A stretch of 64,000 nt of DNA from Denitrobaculum tricleocarpae. GTDB taxonomy: Bacteria > Pseudomonadota > Alphaproteobacteria > Kiloniellales > Kiloniellaceae. The stretch lies in assembly GCF_007004665.1 (NCBI RefSeq), contig NZ_ML660059.1:248001-312000 (forward strand), in the 5' to 3' direction. The notes beneath the pieces were generated by a model, which did not search any database, had not been told where the DNA came from, and saw only the letters and a program-made list of their open reading frames with translations. Positions 1-9,228 of the stretch are shown piece by piece. The stretch's first letter is position 1. Every line of letters starts with the position of its first letter. A program made the position numbers and the translations under genes.

Positions 1-752
1 ATCGCGCTCTCTTCATCGATCTTCTGGAAGAGAATCTGTTGCCCCAGCCCTCAATCATTGTCCGGAACGAGTGCTACAAAAGACTAGGGCCTTTTGATGA
101 ACGTCTCGTGCGCTCGCAGGACTACGATATGCTTTTACGCTTGAGCCGGAGCTACACCGCGGTGGCTGTCGCTGGCATTACCTACTACTACCGGCTGCAC
201 GACGGAGCACGAGGCAGTGGCAACGATAACTTTGCCTTCAGCGCGGTGAACGACAAGTGGATAAAATACGACCAGATCATCTTCGACGGGCTCTATGAAA
301 AACTCGCACTCTGGGAATATCTGCCCGAAGTCAGCACCGAACACACGCTCACGCCCCAGCAGCGGCAACGTGCGCTGATCAAACGCTTTAGCGTCATGAT
401 GCGTTACTGCCTTTGGGACTCCGCCGTGGCGGATCTGACGGACCTGCTCCGCGAGAGCCTTGCGGATGCAAGCTTGAGCGATGGAGAGCGGCAAATCCTC
501 CACCGTATTTTCGAAAACCGGGCTCTCTTGATGTTTCGCTGGGGATACGACGGCAGTCGCATAAGAAAAGAATTGCGCGGTGGGAACCGGAAGCTGGCTG
601 ATCAGATCCGCGTTGAGTTGTCGAAATCGCTTTACTACGAGCTGAACCGCGATCTCGCAGGCGGCAACAGGCGCGACGCCCTCCGGATTGCAGCCAGGTT
701 GGTCCCTTTGCTGGGTGTGAGAGGTCTTCTCGCGGCCTCAAGCGCAAAGTAG
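1..752 (+). CDS. Glycosyltransferase family 2, C-terminal part (5' end outside window)
   Basis: The reading frame is already open at base 3, so this is the 3' part of a longer gene; the first internal start-like codon (TTG at 39) is not the real start. The visible N-terminal stretch has the GT2/GT-A pattern PSIIVRNECYKRLGPFDE followed by SQDYDMLLRLS, the typical acceptor-binding 'ED'-like segment, then a YYRLH motif. The distal part is helical, as in GT2 enzymes of polysaccharide loci. It should transfer a sugar from a nucleotide-sugar donor onto a lipid-linked or LPS acceptor at the cytoplasmic face of the inner membrane. The following GT4 enzyme and flippase support a surface-polysaccharide role. 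Donor and acceptor cannot be told. Confidence 0.8.
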   Translation, partial: RALFIDLLEENLLPQPSIIVRNECYKRLGPFDERLVRSQDYDMLLRLSRSYTAVAVAGITYYYRLHDGARGSGNDNFAFSAVNDKWIKYDQIIFDGLYEKLALWEYLPEVSTEHTLTPQQRQRALIKRFSVMMRYCLWDSAVADLTDLLRESLADASLSDGERQILHRIFENRALLMFRWGYDGSRIRKELRGGNRKLADQIRVELSKSLYYELNRDLAGGNRRDALRIAARLVPLLGVRGLLAASSAK

Positions 753-819
753 AGTTAGGGCCGCAAGCGTCGTCACGTACCGCCGCGGCAGGTTTTAAAC
801 GCGTCACGCAACGAACACT

Positions 820-879
820 TGTCATGTAGACTACAGACCGGTCATTTGGAGTAGAGAGTGGTCATGCTGAGTAGAGATA
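820..879. repeat. Three imperfect 20-bp tandem units upstream of the GT4 gene
   Basis: Units lie at 820-839, 840-859 and 860-879. All carry GTCAT near their left end and a purine-rich tail (AGTAGAGA in units 2 and 3, ACTACAGA in unit 1). The period is about two helical turns, so the copies face the same side of the DNA. They sit 87 bp before the GT4 start in an otherwise empty 213-bp gap. They could be stacked regulator sites or simple slippage products; the sequence does not decide. Confidence 0.6.
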
Positions 880-965
880 GAAATGCGCGCCGCTTCGGCT
901 GTTAGAGAATTAGGGCGCAGTAGACATCGTTCCACAACCCAAAACTATAAAATGCGAGACCCTGT

Positions 966-2054
966 ATGCGCGTACTCTTCGGGACTGGGCACAGTTATCT
1001 GCCGCAACGGTCCGGTGGATCAGAATCCAGCACCCACGACCTCTGTATTGAAATGCAAAAGCAGGGCATCGAGCCCGGCGTACTGGCGTCGATTGAACCC
1101 GAAGGGTGGCTTGGCCTGAAGAATCGCCTGCAACGCAGGGTCTTCTCGCAACGAGAGTTTCCCGCAGATAGAACGATGGGTTACCCGGTTTACCGCGGCT
1201 GGCACCCGGAAACCGGCATCGCGGAAGTTGCGATGCGCTTTAAGCCCGATGTCGCGATACTTCAAGCGGGGAGGCCGCTGCAGTTTGCCAGTCTTCTGCT
1301 GGATCAGGGCATTCCCTCAATTGTATACCTGCGCGACATACTCTTCGACAAACTGGGCGGTGACGTCGAGAAGCTGCCAGGCCTGCGCTATATTGCGAAT
1401 TCCCGGTTCACCGCCGATACCTTCGAGGATCACACCGGAATCACTGCGCCGGTCGTACCACCACTGGTCCGGCCCGAAGCCTATCGGACCGAAACCGCCC
1501 GGCAGGCCGTTGTTTTCGTGAACCCGCATCCTTTTAAAGGCGCCGAAACCGCATTCATGATGGCGGAGCGTCGCCCGGACATTCCCTTTGACTTCGTCGA
1601 GGGCTGGCCACTTAAAGACGAGCTCCTGGCCGAATACCAGTCCAGGGCCCGCGCGCTCGGCAATATCCGCTGGATTCCGCGGCAAAACGACATGCGCAAG
1701 GTCTACGCCAACGCGCGGATTGTGCTGGCGCCCAGCCAGGCCGCCTACGAGGCCTGGGGCAGGATTGTCACCGAAGCACACTGTAGCGGCATCCCGGTCA
1801 TCGCGAGTAAGTCGGGCGGACTGCCCGAATCCGTGGGCCCGGGTGGTCTACTGGTTGATCCTGAGGGCGCGCCGGAAAACTGGCTCAGTGCCCTCTCAGA
1901 GATCTGGGACGATCAGGACAGATATGAGAGCTACGCGTCATCAGCGCTGGAATATGGAAAGCGGGATGCGATACAGCCGGAAACACTGATCCGCAAGGTC
2001 ATCGAAATCTGCGAAGACTGCCGGAACGCTTTTCAGAACACCGCTTCGTCCTGA
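966..2054 (+). CDS. Glycosyltransferase family 4 (GT-B fold)
   Basis: The 362-aa product begins MRVLFGTGHSYLPQRSGGSE, the usual GT4 N-terminal beta strand plus a Gly-rich loop binding the acceptor side. The C-terminal half carries the GT4 EX7E donor-binding signature (EAWGRIVTEA), then CSGIPVIASKSGGLPE, which contacts the nucleotide sugar. Length is normal for the family and there is no membrane segment, so it acts at the cytoplasmic membrane surface. It follows a GT2 gene and converges with a flippase gene, which points to O-antigen, capsule or exopolysaccharide assembly. The ATG at 966 gives the family-typical N-terminus, but only a weak GAGA stands in the ribosome-binding position. Sugar specificity is unknown. 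Confidence 0.85.
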   Translation: MRVLFGTGHSYLPQRSGGSESSTHDLCIEMQKQGIEPGVLASIEPEGWLGLKNRLQRRVFSQREFPADRTMGYPVYRGWHPETGIAEVAMRFKPDVAILQAGRPLQFASLLLDQGIPSIVYLRDILFDKLGGDVEKLPGLRYIANSRFTADTFEDHTGITAPVVPPLVRPEAYRTETARQAVVFVNPHPFKGAETAFMMAERRPDIPFDFVEGWPLKDELLAEYQSRARALGNIRWIPRQNDMRKVYANARIVLAPSQAAYEAWGRIVTEAHCSGIPVIASKSGGLPESVGPGGLLVDPEGAPENWLSALSEIWDDQDRYESYASSALEYGKRDAIQPETLIRKVIEICEDCRNAFQNTASS

Positions 2055-2079
2055 GAGTTCGCTTGAGACGCACACCGCC

Positions 2080-3537
2080 TCAAGACTTGACCTTGCCAAA
2101 CATACCGAGCGCTGACTGATAGGCATTTACGATCTCTCCGCTGAAGTCGTGCTTGAAGAGATAAATGCCCCCGAGCCAGCCCAGACCCATTCCGCAGGAG
2201 GCAACCAGCAGCGGCGGCCAGAGGTTCTCGGGCCCGGGCTGCATGTAAAAGAGCGCGAACGCTGGAACGATCGAACTGGTTACGGCCACCATCGCGCTTT
2301 TCCAGGTCGCCCGGAACATATCCATGTTCGTGATATAAACCAGAGGCTTCAGGGCCCGGTAAAAAACAAAATAGGTCAGGACGTAAAAGAAGATCTGCCC
2401 GACCGCGACATGGGTGATGCTGTAGCTGGCGGTGACAAAAACGATCACGATCCGGACCGACTGGAGCAGGATCTGGGCCTTGAGCAGTTCATTGATCCGA
2501 CCCATACCCAGCAGGATCTGCCCGCAAAGCGCCCAGGTGGCGGCCGCGATCCCGGCGACCGACAAGATCTGGACGAGAGGGACGGCGGCATCCCATTGAT
2601 CGCCGAACATGATCCGGATGATCGGATAGGCCATCAGCGCAAGAAAGCAGTAAAACGGCCAGGCGAAGAGAGTCAGGGTGCCGACCGATTTCAGATAGGG
2701 CTCTTTCAAATCAATGCCCGCACGATGCCCCGCGGCAAAGGCGGGCAGGGCAACCTGTGCCACCGCATTGGTGAATTCGCGAGAGAACATCGAGATCAGG
2801 CCTTGGGCGCGACTGAAAAGCCCGACCGCAGCAAAGCCGAGAAGTCGGCCTCCGATCAAATCAATCGCGTTCATGCCGATCTGCGTGATCAATGCGTCCA
2901 CGCTCGATTTACCGCCGAAGGAGGCGACGTGACGCCACTCGACGAGATTCGGCCAGATAATGCCCATTTTAGGCCGGTGAAAGGCGGCAATCACCGCCGT
3001 GGTGGTTACGCCCGCGAGGGAGGCCCAGGCCAAGCTCTCAAAACTGTAGCCCTGCCAGGCGAGGCCGACAGCCACACTGGCGTGAACAATCGCGCTGACG
3101 ATCCGGATCTGATAGAGCGCTTTGAACGCCATATTGCGCCGGAGAAGGGCCAAAGTGGGCGAGCTGAAGGGAATAATCACGAAGCTCAGGCTAAGGATTA
3201 ACAAGACTGAGCGCATTTCCGGCTTACTGTAGATGTCTGCAATAACACTACTACCCAAGGCCAGAAGAAGGGCCAAAGACCACGCCAGGAGCAACGTCAG
3301 GCCCGCCGCTGTGCGAATGCGGTTCTCGGTGAGGTCTTTTTCCTGGATCAGATAGTTGCCAACGCCAAAATCGCGCAGGGTATGAGCGATAGCCACAAAG
3401 GCCAGCCCGACCGAATAAACGCCGATTTCTAGCGGCGTGAGCAGCCGCGCGATAATAACGGTCGAGCCGATATTTATAAGTGTAACGGAGTATTTTTCCG
3501 CTAGTGAAATCAGCAGTGAGAGCCGGACACTCGTCAT
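2080..3537 (-). CDS. Wzx-like oligosaccharide flippase (MOP superfamily)
   Basis: The 485-aa, very hydrophobic protein has about 12-14 predicted membrane helices. Its N-terminus (SLAEKYSVTLINIGSTVIIARLLTPLEIGVYSV) is the classic polysaccharide-biosynthesis/flippase start with the conserved R-LLTP-E-G-Y pattern. Family members move undecaprenyl-linked sugar repeat units across the inner membrane. It converges with the GT4 gene, whose stop is only 25 bp away, so the two form one functional locus despite opposite strands. The ATG at 3537 lies just before the first helix. A lipid II-type substrate (MurJ) is less likely given the neighbours. Confidence 0.85.
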   Translation of the reverse strand: MTSVRLSLLISLAEKYSVTLINIGSTVIIARLLTPLEIGVYSVGLAFVAIAHTLRDFGVGNYLIQEKDLTENRIRTAAGLTLLLAWSLALLLALGSSVIADIYSKPEMRSVLLILSLSFVIIPFSSPTLALLRRNMAFKALYQIRIVSAIVHASVAVGLAWQGYSFESLAWASLAGVTTTAVIAAFHRPKMGIIWPNLVEWRHVASFGGKSSVDALITQIGMNAIDLIGGRLLGFAAVGLFSRAQGLISMFSREFTNAVAQVALPAFAAGHRAGIDLKEPYLKSVGTLTLFAWPFYCFLALMAYPIIRIMFGDQWDAAVPLVQILSVAGIAAATWALCGQILLGMGRINELLKAQILLQSVRIVIVFVTASYSITHVAVGQIFFYVLTYFVFYRALKPLVYITNMDMFRATWKSAMVAVTSSIVPAFALFYMQPGPENLWPPLLVASCGMGLGWLGGIYLFKHDFSGEIVNAYQSALGMFGKVKS

Positions 3538-3810
3538 AAACTTTCGCGGCGCTCAAACGGAGCCGCATTCCTCAGTCAACAGGCAGGATAGGAACATTCG
3601 ACCTCACGGAACCGGCCATCGAGTCCGCGAAGGTGCAAAATAGTTCGAAAATCGATTGTAAATCCAGTCCAACCCGGGAGGCGTCGAAGAAAAGAAACAA
3701 ACTTTCTCCAGATCTCTGTTCAAATGGCCATCGTTTCGCTTTGCCGAAGGCGGCCCGAACACCTGTAAAAGCCCGCCGCTACGCAGCATGGCAGTCCCTA
3801 TTCTTTTTTG

Positions 3811-3855
3811 CCGTCACCCAGGATTCCGTCAGCCAGAATTTCGTCACCCGGAGAC
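3811..3855. repeat. Three 15-bp tandem units
   Basis: Units CCGTCACCCAGGATT (3811), CCGTCAGCCAGAATT (3826) and TCGTCACCCGGAGAC (3841) follow each other without spacers. They lie in non-coding DNA about 65 bp beyond the stop of the minus-strand Sel1 gene. Confidence 0.65.
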
Positions 3856-3869
3856 TAGGGGAACAGCTA

Positions 3870-3890
3870 AGAACTTTTGGTTAAAGTTCT
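3870..3890 (-). terminator. Stem-loop downstream of the first Sel1 gene, possible terminator
   Basis: AGAACTTT (3870-3877) pairs perfectly with AAAGTTCT (3883-3890) across a 5-nt loop. It lies 30-50 nt past the Sel1 stop on the minus strand. There is no T-run after the stem and the stem is A/T-rich, so termination is only one possibility; it may be an RNA 3'-end stabiliser. Confidence 0.35.
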
Positions 3891-3920
3891 GAAGTGATGT
3901 TGCGGTGCCGGCGAAAAGGC

Positions 3921-6305
3921 CTATCGGCGCCCGTAGCTTCTGGCCGCCTTGGCGAACCAGGTTTTGGCCTCCGCGGAGTCCGTCGGCACACCGCGTCCCG
4001 TGAGATACGCCTGCCCCAGCTTCGCCTGAGCATCGGCAATACCCTGCTCGGCAGCCAAACGGTAAAGGCGGGCCGCCTCCTCAAGGTCCTGCTCAATCCC
4101 GAGGCCTTTATCATACAAATTGGCGAGACCAAGCTGTCCTTGGCCATTCCCCTGCCCGCTTGCGAGACGATAGTACCGCAAGGCCTCGGAAAAATCGCGC
4201 TCCACAACAATTCCCTGCTCGTAGAGCTTGGCCAGTTCCACCTGTGCCCAGCTGAATCCCGCTTCGGCCGAGAGCCTGAAAAGACGCAGGGCTTCGACCT
4301 GATCCTGCTCGACACCAAGACCATCCAGGTGCAGCTTGCCGAGCTCGTATTGAGCTCCGGTGCGCCCCTGTTTTGAGGAGCGGCGAAACCACTTGGCAGC
4401 CTCGCTTAAGTCCTTTTGCGTTCCGCGCCCCTTCAAGTAGGCACGGCCGAGAAAGTATTGCGCGTAATCATCATCTTTTTCGGCCGCGAGGTGGAGGAGC
4501 CGCAAGGCTTCAACTCGATCTCGATCCGGTTCATCGGCATAGGTGTAGTAATAGGCCAGCTTTCGCTGCGCGACAGCGTAGCCTTGCTCGACGGCAAGTT
4601 TGTAAAGGCGTACGGCCTCACGGGTGTTTTGCTCGACACCCAGTCCATCTTCATAAAGCTCGGCAAGACTGGTTTGCGAATACTCACTGCCCTGATCGGC
4701 GGCCTGCCGGAAAAACCGCGCCGCCTCCGCGTAATCCTGGGCGACGCCCTTGCCATCTCTGTAGAGAAACCCGAGATAGTCCTGAGCGAGAGCATCTCCG
4801 GCATCCGCCGCCAGTTGAAAAAGCCGCGCGGCCTCGGAATAGTCATGCTTGACCCCCTTGCCCGAGAAGTAAAGGGTACCGAGCCTGTATTGAGCATTGG
4901 ACTGGCCCTGCTCTGCAGCGAGATTGTAAAGACGCGCGGCTTCTTCGTAGCTCTGGAGAACCCCTTCACCGAATTCGTGGAGATACCCCAGATCATACTG
5001 AGCACGCGCGTAGCTCTGATCGGCAGCCAGCTTGTAGAGCCGGGCCGCCTCAGCAAAACTCTGCGCGACTCCCTTCCCCTCGTAAAAGAGGTCGCCGAGG
5101 TTGGTCTGGGCGCTCGCACGCCCCTGGTCGCTGGCAAGCCGATAGAAGCGGGCGGCCTCCTCATAGTCTTGCTCCACGCCGAGCCCGTGCTCATAGAGAT
5201 TGCCCATAAAACTCTGGGCACGTGCATGATTCTGCCCTGCGGCAAGCCTCAGCAGGCGGGCAGATTCAGCATAGTCTTGCTCAACGCCTCTACCTCGGTA
5301 GTAAAGGTCAGCAAGATTGGTTCGAGCGTTAACGTTGCCCTGTTCGGCAGCGAGACGGTAGAAGTGAGCGGCTTTTAGGTAGTCTTGGGCAAATCCCTCG
5401 CCAAGCTCGTGAAGATAGCCGAGGTAATTCTGCGCGCGCGCGTAGTCCTGTTCCGCCGCCTCAGTGAGCAAGCGCACAGCCTCGGCAAGGTCCTGCTCAA
5501 CACCCTGTCCTTCGTAGTAGAGATTAGCGAGACTGGTTAGTGCAAAGGGGTCTCCCTGTTCCACGGCCAAGCGGTACAGGCGGATGGCTTCGCCATAATC
5601 CTGTGGGACACCCTTGCCGGACTCGTAAAGGTAAGCCAGCGAACTCTGGCCACGGTCAAAACCCTGATCGCTGGCCAATGTGTATAGCTGCGCAGCCTTG
5701 GCATAATCCTGTTCGACACCATGACCTTCGTAATAGAGGTCGCCAAGGTTGACCTGCGCGTAAGCTTCGCCATGGGAGACCGCAAAGCGGTAGAGCCGGA
5801 CGGCCTTCTCGTAGTCTTGCGGAACGCCTCTCCCGGTCTCGTAGAGATAGGCGAGAGAACTCTGGCCGTAGTAGTCGCCCTGATCCGCGGCCAGGCGATA
5901 GAGGCGCGCCGCCTCCTCATAGTCTTGTTCGACACCTTCGCCGAACTGGTAAAGCCGCCCCAGAAGGCTCTGTGCGTCCGCATTGTTCTGCGCGACAGAC
6001 AGCCGCAGGTAATGCACGGCCGCGGGCAGATTCTGCCCGACTTCCCAGGCATAATAATAATGCCGCGCGAGCCAGTACTGAGCTTCCGCATCCCCCTGGT
6101 CGGCACCACGTTTGTAAAACCCGAATGACCGCTGGTTTTTCCGGTGACTGCCGTCGTGTTCGAAATCTTCGGCGAGACCGGCCAAAAACATTGGGTTTGC
6201 CGGCTTTTCCGTGGTTGGGATGTTGTACCACGGCATGGCTGCAACCGGCGTCAAAGTCCAGACGGCCATCATCGCCAAGCCGCCGCCCAAGGCACGCAAC
6301 ACCAT
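3921..6305 (-). CDS. Large secreted Sel1-repeat (SLR) protein, about 20 repeats
   Basis: The 794-aa product starts with a signal peptide (MVLRALGGGLAMMAVWTLTP, cleavage near VAA-MPW) and is then built almost entirely of 36-residue Sel1 repeats of pattern A-LG-LY--G-GV-QDY-EAARLY-LAA-QG. I count about 20. Such alpha-solenoids are protein-interaction scaffolds, here expected in the periplasm or outside. From about residue 100 the repeats alternate between a YLYE/YLHE type and a DLYYEG type, so the duplicated unit was two repeats (72 aa, 216 bp). The start at 6305 is preferred over an upstream start at 6377 because it directly begins the signal peptide and aligns with the start of the paralogue just upstream in the transcription direction. 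The partner is unknown. Confidence 0.85.
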   Translation of the reverse strand: MVLRALGGGLAMMAVWTLTPVAAMPWYNIPTTEKPANPMFLAGLAEDFEHDGSHRKNQRSFGFYKRGADQGDAEAQYWLARHYYYAWEVGQNLPAAVHYLRLSVAQNNADAQSLLGRLYQFGEGVEQDYEEAARLYRLAADQGDYYGQSSLAYLYETGRGVPQDYEKAVRLYRFAVSHGEAYAQVNLGDLYYEGHGVEQDYAKAAQLYTLASDQGFDRGQSSLAYLYESGKGVPQDYGEAIRLYRLAVEQGDPFALTSLANLYYEGQGVEQDLAEAVRLLTEAAEQDYARAQNYLGYLHELGEGFAQDYLKAAHFYRLAAEQGNVNARTNLADLYYRGRGVEQDYAESARLLRLAAGQNHARAQSFMGNLYEHGLGVEQDYEEAARFYRLASDQGRASAQTNLGDLFYEGKGVAQSFAEAARLYKLAADQSYARAQYDLGYLHEFGEGVLQSYEEAARLYNLAAEQGQSNAQYRLGTLYFSGKGVKHDYSEAARLFQLAADAGDALAQDYLGFLYRDGKGVAQDYAEAARFFRQAADQGSEYSQTSLAELYEDGLGVEQNTREAVRLYKLAVEQGYAVAQRKLAYYYTYADEPDRDRVEALRLLHLAAEKDDDYAQYFLGRAYLKGRGTQKDLSEAAKWFRRSSKQGRTGAQYELGKLHLDGLGVEQDQVEALRLFRLSAEAGFSWAQVELAKLYEQGIVVERDFSEALRYYRLASGQGNGQGQLGLANLYDKGLGIEQDLEEAARLYRLAAEQGIADAQAKLGQAYLTGRGVPTDSAEAKTWFAKAARSYGRR

Positions 6306-6514
6306 CAACTCAACCCCAAAGCCGTAACGCCGAGAAACCGTGACACACCGGAAAACCCGAAGCATCCCGAACAGCAACTATGCCGCCGGCAGACCGGTTT
6401 TGCTACCCCCCTGCAACCCTGAAGAGCTTGATAGCCGCTCAACGGAAGCCTCCAAACCCCGGCACAAGAGCTCGGATGAACGCCCCCCGCGATCAGTGGT
6501 TTGCTGCGAGAAAT

Positions 6515-8245
6515 TTATTTTCGCCTGTAACTCTTCGCAGCCTTGCCAAACCATTTTTTTGCCTCGTCAGCGTCTTCCGGCACGCCGTGCCCGCTCAAGT
6601 AGGCCTGTCCCAATTTGGCTTGCGCGACCGCAATTCCGCGCTCGGCTGCAATACGGTACATGCGGGCGGCTTCTTCCGGATCTTGATCGACACCCTGTCC
6701 CTGATCATACAGTTCAGCCAGGTGAACATACGACCAGACCTGACCGCCATCCGCGGCAAGACGCAACCAATGAATGGCTCGCTCGATATTCTTTTCCGTG
6801 CCGCGCTCTTCGATATAGGCCATAGCGAGCAGATACTGAGCATCGGCATCATTCTGCTCCGCCGCCAACTTGAACAAACGCAGTGCCTCGATGTAGTCGC
6901 TGTCGGGGCCCTCGGCAAAGGTGTAATGACGTGCCAACATGCGCTGCGCCCGCGCGTCATCTTGGTCGACGGCAAGCTTTAGGAGACGTATCGCCTCAGG
7001 GTTGCTTTGCGCAACGCCGTGACCGGTGAAGTGAAGCTCGGCAAGCTCAGTCTGCGCATACGCGTTCCCTTGCTCGACCGCCAGGCGATAGAGACGTGCA
7101 GCCTCCGTGTAGTCACGGCGAACACCCCTGCCTGTCTTGTACATGTGTCCCAGATGGCTGTGAGCTTGCACATGATCTTGCGCTGCAGCCAGTTTGAACA
7201 GCCGTGCGGCCTCGGCATAATCCCTCTCAACACCCGTACCGTGAAAGTGGAATTTGCCGAGTTCATATTGGGCATCTACGTTGCCCTGTTCCGCCGCCAG
7301 TCGATACCAGCGCGCAGCCGTGTGGTCGTCTTGTGGCACGCCTTTGCCGAGCTGGTAGAGGTACCCGAGGCCATATTGAGCGTCGGCGTTGTTCTGATTA
7401 GCCGCCAGCCCATATAACCGCGCAGACTCGGCAAAATCGATCTCCACGCCCTCGCCGTGATAGTAAAAACCGGCCAATTTCTCCTGTGACCAGGCATTCC
7501 CGCCGTCAGCCGCCTGACGGAACAAGCGCACTGCTTGCGCAAGATCCTGTTCAACGCCCTGACCTTCGTAAAAATGCACCCCCAGTTCGGCGAAGGAAGC
7601 GGCGTGGCCCTGTTCGGCGGCGAGACGGAAGAGCACCAGGGATTTCGCAAAATCGGGGGCGACGCCACGGCCGTATTTATAACCGTAGCCCAGTTGGTAC
7701 TGCGCATAGGCACTGCCCTGTTCAGCCGCCCGCCGGAAGAGGCGCATGGCCTCAACGTCGTCCTGAGGGACGCCCTCTCCGAGTCTATGGAGAAATCCAA
7801 GCGAATTCTGGGCATCTACATCGCCCGCATCAGCCGCCAATTTGTAGTACTCGGCCGCAGAATGGTCATTGCCGGCGTATCGGTAATAATTTCCGATAAC
7901 ACGCTGGACCCTTGCTTTAAACTGCAAGAGGCTTTGCCAGTAGGACTCGGCGACCTTGCGAAGCTTCTGAAGAAAGCCTTTGTCATCGCTGCCGCTGGCA
8001 GAGCCATAGGGCTCAGGATCGGCTGCGCCTGCAGCAAGCTGCATACGGTACTCCTCCGCAGAAAAAGGCATTTCCGCTGCTTCTATCCGAATGGTTTTTT
8101 GTCCTGATTCCGTCGATCGTATCTCACTGACGTTTCCTGCCGTGAGCATCCCCATCGAAGCCCTGGAGTGGGGATTCGCGGTCGCATCGGCCACAGTTAC
8201 GACAGTCAGTATCGTCAATCCCCCCGCAAAAGCACGCAGCAGCAT
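6515..8245 (-). CDS. Secreted Sel1-repeat protein, paralogue of the adjacent gene
   Basis: The 576-aa protein has a signal peptide (MLLRAFAGGLTILTVVTVAD), a linker of about 110 residues without repeats, then about 12 Sel1 repeats. The last repeats match the neighbouring 794-aa protein in order, including the unusual HYTFAEGPDSD repeat (its partner reads YYTYADEPDRD), the RGTEKN repeat and the terminal AQAKLGQAYL-G-GVP-D-EAK-WF-KAA-SY. The two genes therefore arose by tandem duplication and later gained or lost internal repeats. Both start regions have GGGGTTGA just before the ATG. The paralogue's stop-to-start distance is 209 bp, so co-transcription is possible but not shown. Confidence 0.85.
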   Translation of the reverse strand: MLLRAFAGGLTILTVVTVADATANPHSRASMGMLTAGNVSEIRSTESGQKTIRIEAAEMPFSAEEYRMQLAAGAADPEPYGSASGSDDKGFLQKLRKVAESYWQSLLQFKARVQRVIGNYYRYAGNDHSAAEYYKLAADAGDVDAQNSLGFLHRLGEGVPQDDVEAMRLFRRAAEQGSAYAQYQLGYGYKYGRGVAPDFAKSLVLFRLAAEQGHAASFAELGVHFYEGQGVEQDLAQAVRLFRQAADGGNAWSQEKLAGFYYHGEGVEIDFAESARLYGLAANQNNADAQYGLGYLYQLGKGVPQDDHTAARWYRLAAEQGNVDAQYELGKFHFHGTGVERDYAEAARLFKLAAAQDHVQAHSHLGHMYKTGRGVRRDYTEAARLYRLAVEQGNAYAQTELAELHFTGHGVAQSNPEAIRLLKLAVDQDDARAQRMLARHYTFAEGPDSDYIEALRLFKLAAEQNDADAQYLLAMAYIEERGTEKNIERAIHWLRLAADGGQVWSYVHLAELYDQGQGVDQDPEEAARMYRIAAERGIAVAQAKLGQAYLSGHGVPEDADEAKKWFGKAAKSYRRK

Positions 8246-8465
8246 CCCTTCAACCCCATGGCTATGAAACACCAATAAAACAGGCGGTCTTGCGGGATTT
8301 ACGCAATCCCTGGCTGAAATTATGCAATCATGGGGTTAAAATTTCTCTACCCTGTGTTGTCCTACGAACAACCTCCACGTCTGTTATGAGACGACACTGA
8401 AAAGCAAAAGATTCCAGGTTGAGAACAGACACAATTCGATCAGGGCCACCGGAGTTTAAGAGCCT

Positions 8466-9125
8466 TCAGCGTGAAATAATGGGTGGAGACGCCTCTGTCC
8501 TGTCCGCCGCTGCTTTCACAACCTCTGCCTTAACAGCCTCCACATCCACGCCACCAGCGCGCATCTTCTGCTCCGCCTGCTGCTTGATCGCACCGCTCAT
8601 GGCCTGCAGAAACGCATCGTGGGAACAGGGTTTGTCCATCTTGTTGTAGACGAGGCCATATTCTATCTCTTCCCAGGTCGAAAGATCCGCCAGATTGTGC
8701 TGGAGTTGCACCTCAAGATTATCAAGGGCGTCGGCAAACTTGGCCTCCGGTGTCTCGCGGGTCTCGAATTCCCACCAGAGCTCGGCGAGGTGCGCACCGC
8801 CCGCTCCGCCCAGCATATCCCTGATCGTTTCCATCGCAGCCGCCTCGCGCGCGGCTTTGTTCTTTTTGCGTTCCCCTGTCTCGAAGAAGGGCACGTCGCC
8901 GACGACGGCCTCAACCAGATCGTGAACGATGATCATCTGGAGAGACCGGCTGAGATCCACCGGATGTTCCAGATGCCGGTGCATGACCATCGCCATCAGA
9001 GCCATCTGCCAACTGTGTTCAGCGACGGATTCGCGGCGGCCGTCGGACAGCCAGCTATGTCGCAGCTCGCGTTTCAGGCCTTCCGAAAGCTTCATGAGTT
9101 CCAAGATCGGTGCGACGCTATCCAT
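8466..9125 (-). CDS. HD-domain phosphohydrolase, 5'-deoxynucleotidase (YfbR)-like
   Basis: The 219-aa protein carries a metal-binding HD signature: VAEHSWQMA supplies the first His, IIVHDLVEAVVGD the His-Asp pair, and KFADALDNLE the distal Asp. This spacing fits YfbR-type 5'-deoxynucleotidases and related HD_3 proteins, which dephosphorylate deoxyribonucleoside monophosphates. The start MDSVAPILELMKLSEGLKRE at 9125 is used because a longer frame reaching 9254 would run through the strong terminator at 9180-9206. The gene follows the fasciclin gene on the same strand but is separated from it by that terminator. Substrate is by family analogy only. Confidence 0.75.
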   Translation of the reverse strand: MDSVAPILELMKLSEGLKRELRHSWLSDGRRESVAEHSWQMALMAMVMHRHLEHPVDLSRSLQMIIVHDLVEAVVGDVPFFETGERKKNKAAREAAAMETIRDMLGGAGGAHLAELWWEFETRETPEAKFADALDNLEVQLQHNLADLSTWEEIEYGLVYNKMDKPCSHDAFLQAMSGAIKQQAEQKMRAGGVDVEAVKAEVVKAAADRTEASPPIISR

Positions 9126-9179
9126 AGTCTGGGCTGCCCTGATTTTGTGACGGTAGAAAGGGAGCGGCAGCATAACAAA

Positions 9180-9206
9180 AAAAGGCCGGCAATAAGCCGG
9201 CCTTTT
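9180..9206 (-). terminator. Rho-independent terminator of the fasciclin gene
   Basis: A perfect 11-bp stem, AAAAGGCCGGC (9180-9190) with GCCGGCCTTTT (9196-9206), closes an AATAA loop. On the minus strand the stem is followed by a run of seven T. It sits 22 bp after the fasciclin stop. The flanking A and T tracts could also make it work in the other direction. Confidence 0.92.
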
Positions 9207-9228
9207 CGATCTGGATTTGAGGATCCTG

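Larger units (their letters stand above)
3538..3920. other. Gene-free stretch between flippase and Sel1 gene
   Basis: This 383-bp region should hold the flippase promoter and the end of the first Sel1 transcript. No convincing protein frame is seen. It contains three 15-bp tandem units (3811-3855) and a perfect 8-bp stem with a 5-nt loop (3870-3890), listed separately. Confidence 0.5.

Noticed and set aside
2149-3201. A 350-codon plus-strand open frame opposite the flippase
   Set aside because: It is charged and low in hydrophobics, as expected of the complement of a membrane-protein gene, and has no domain pattern.
3921-8245. Apparent direct DNA repeats that might suggest a CRISPR array or satellite
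   Set aside because: Periodicity is 108 bp (and 216 bp) and encodes Sel1 repeats in frame; there are no constant repeats with unique spacers.
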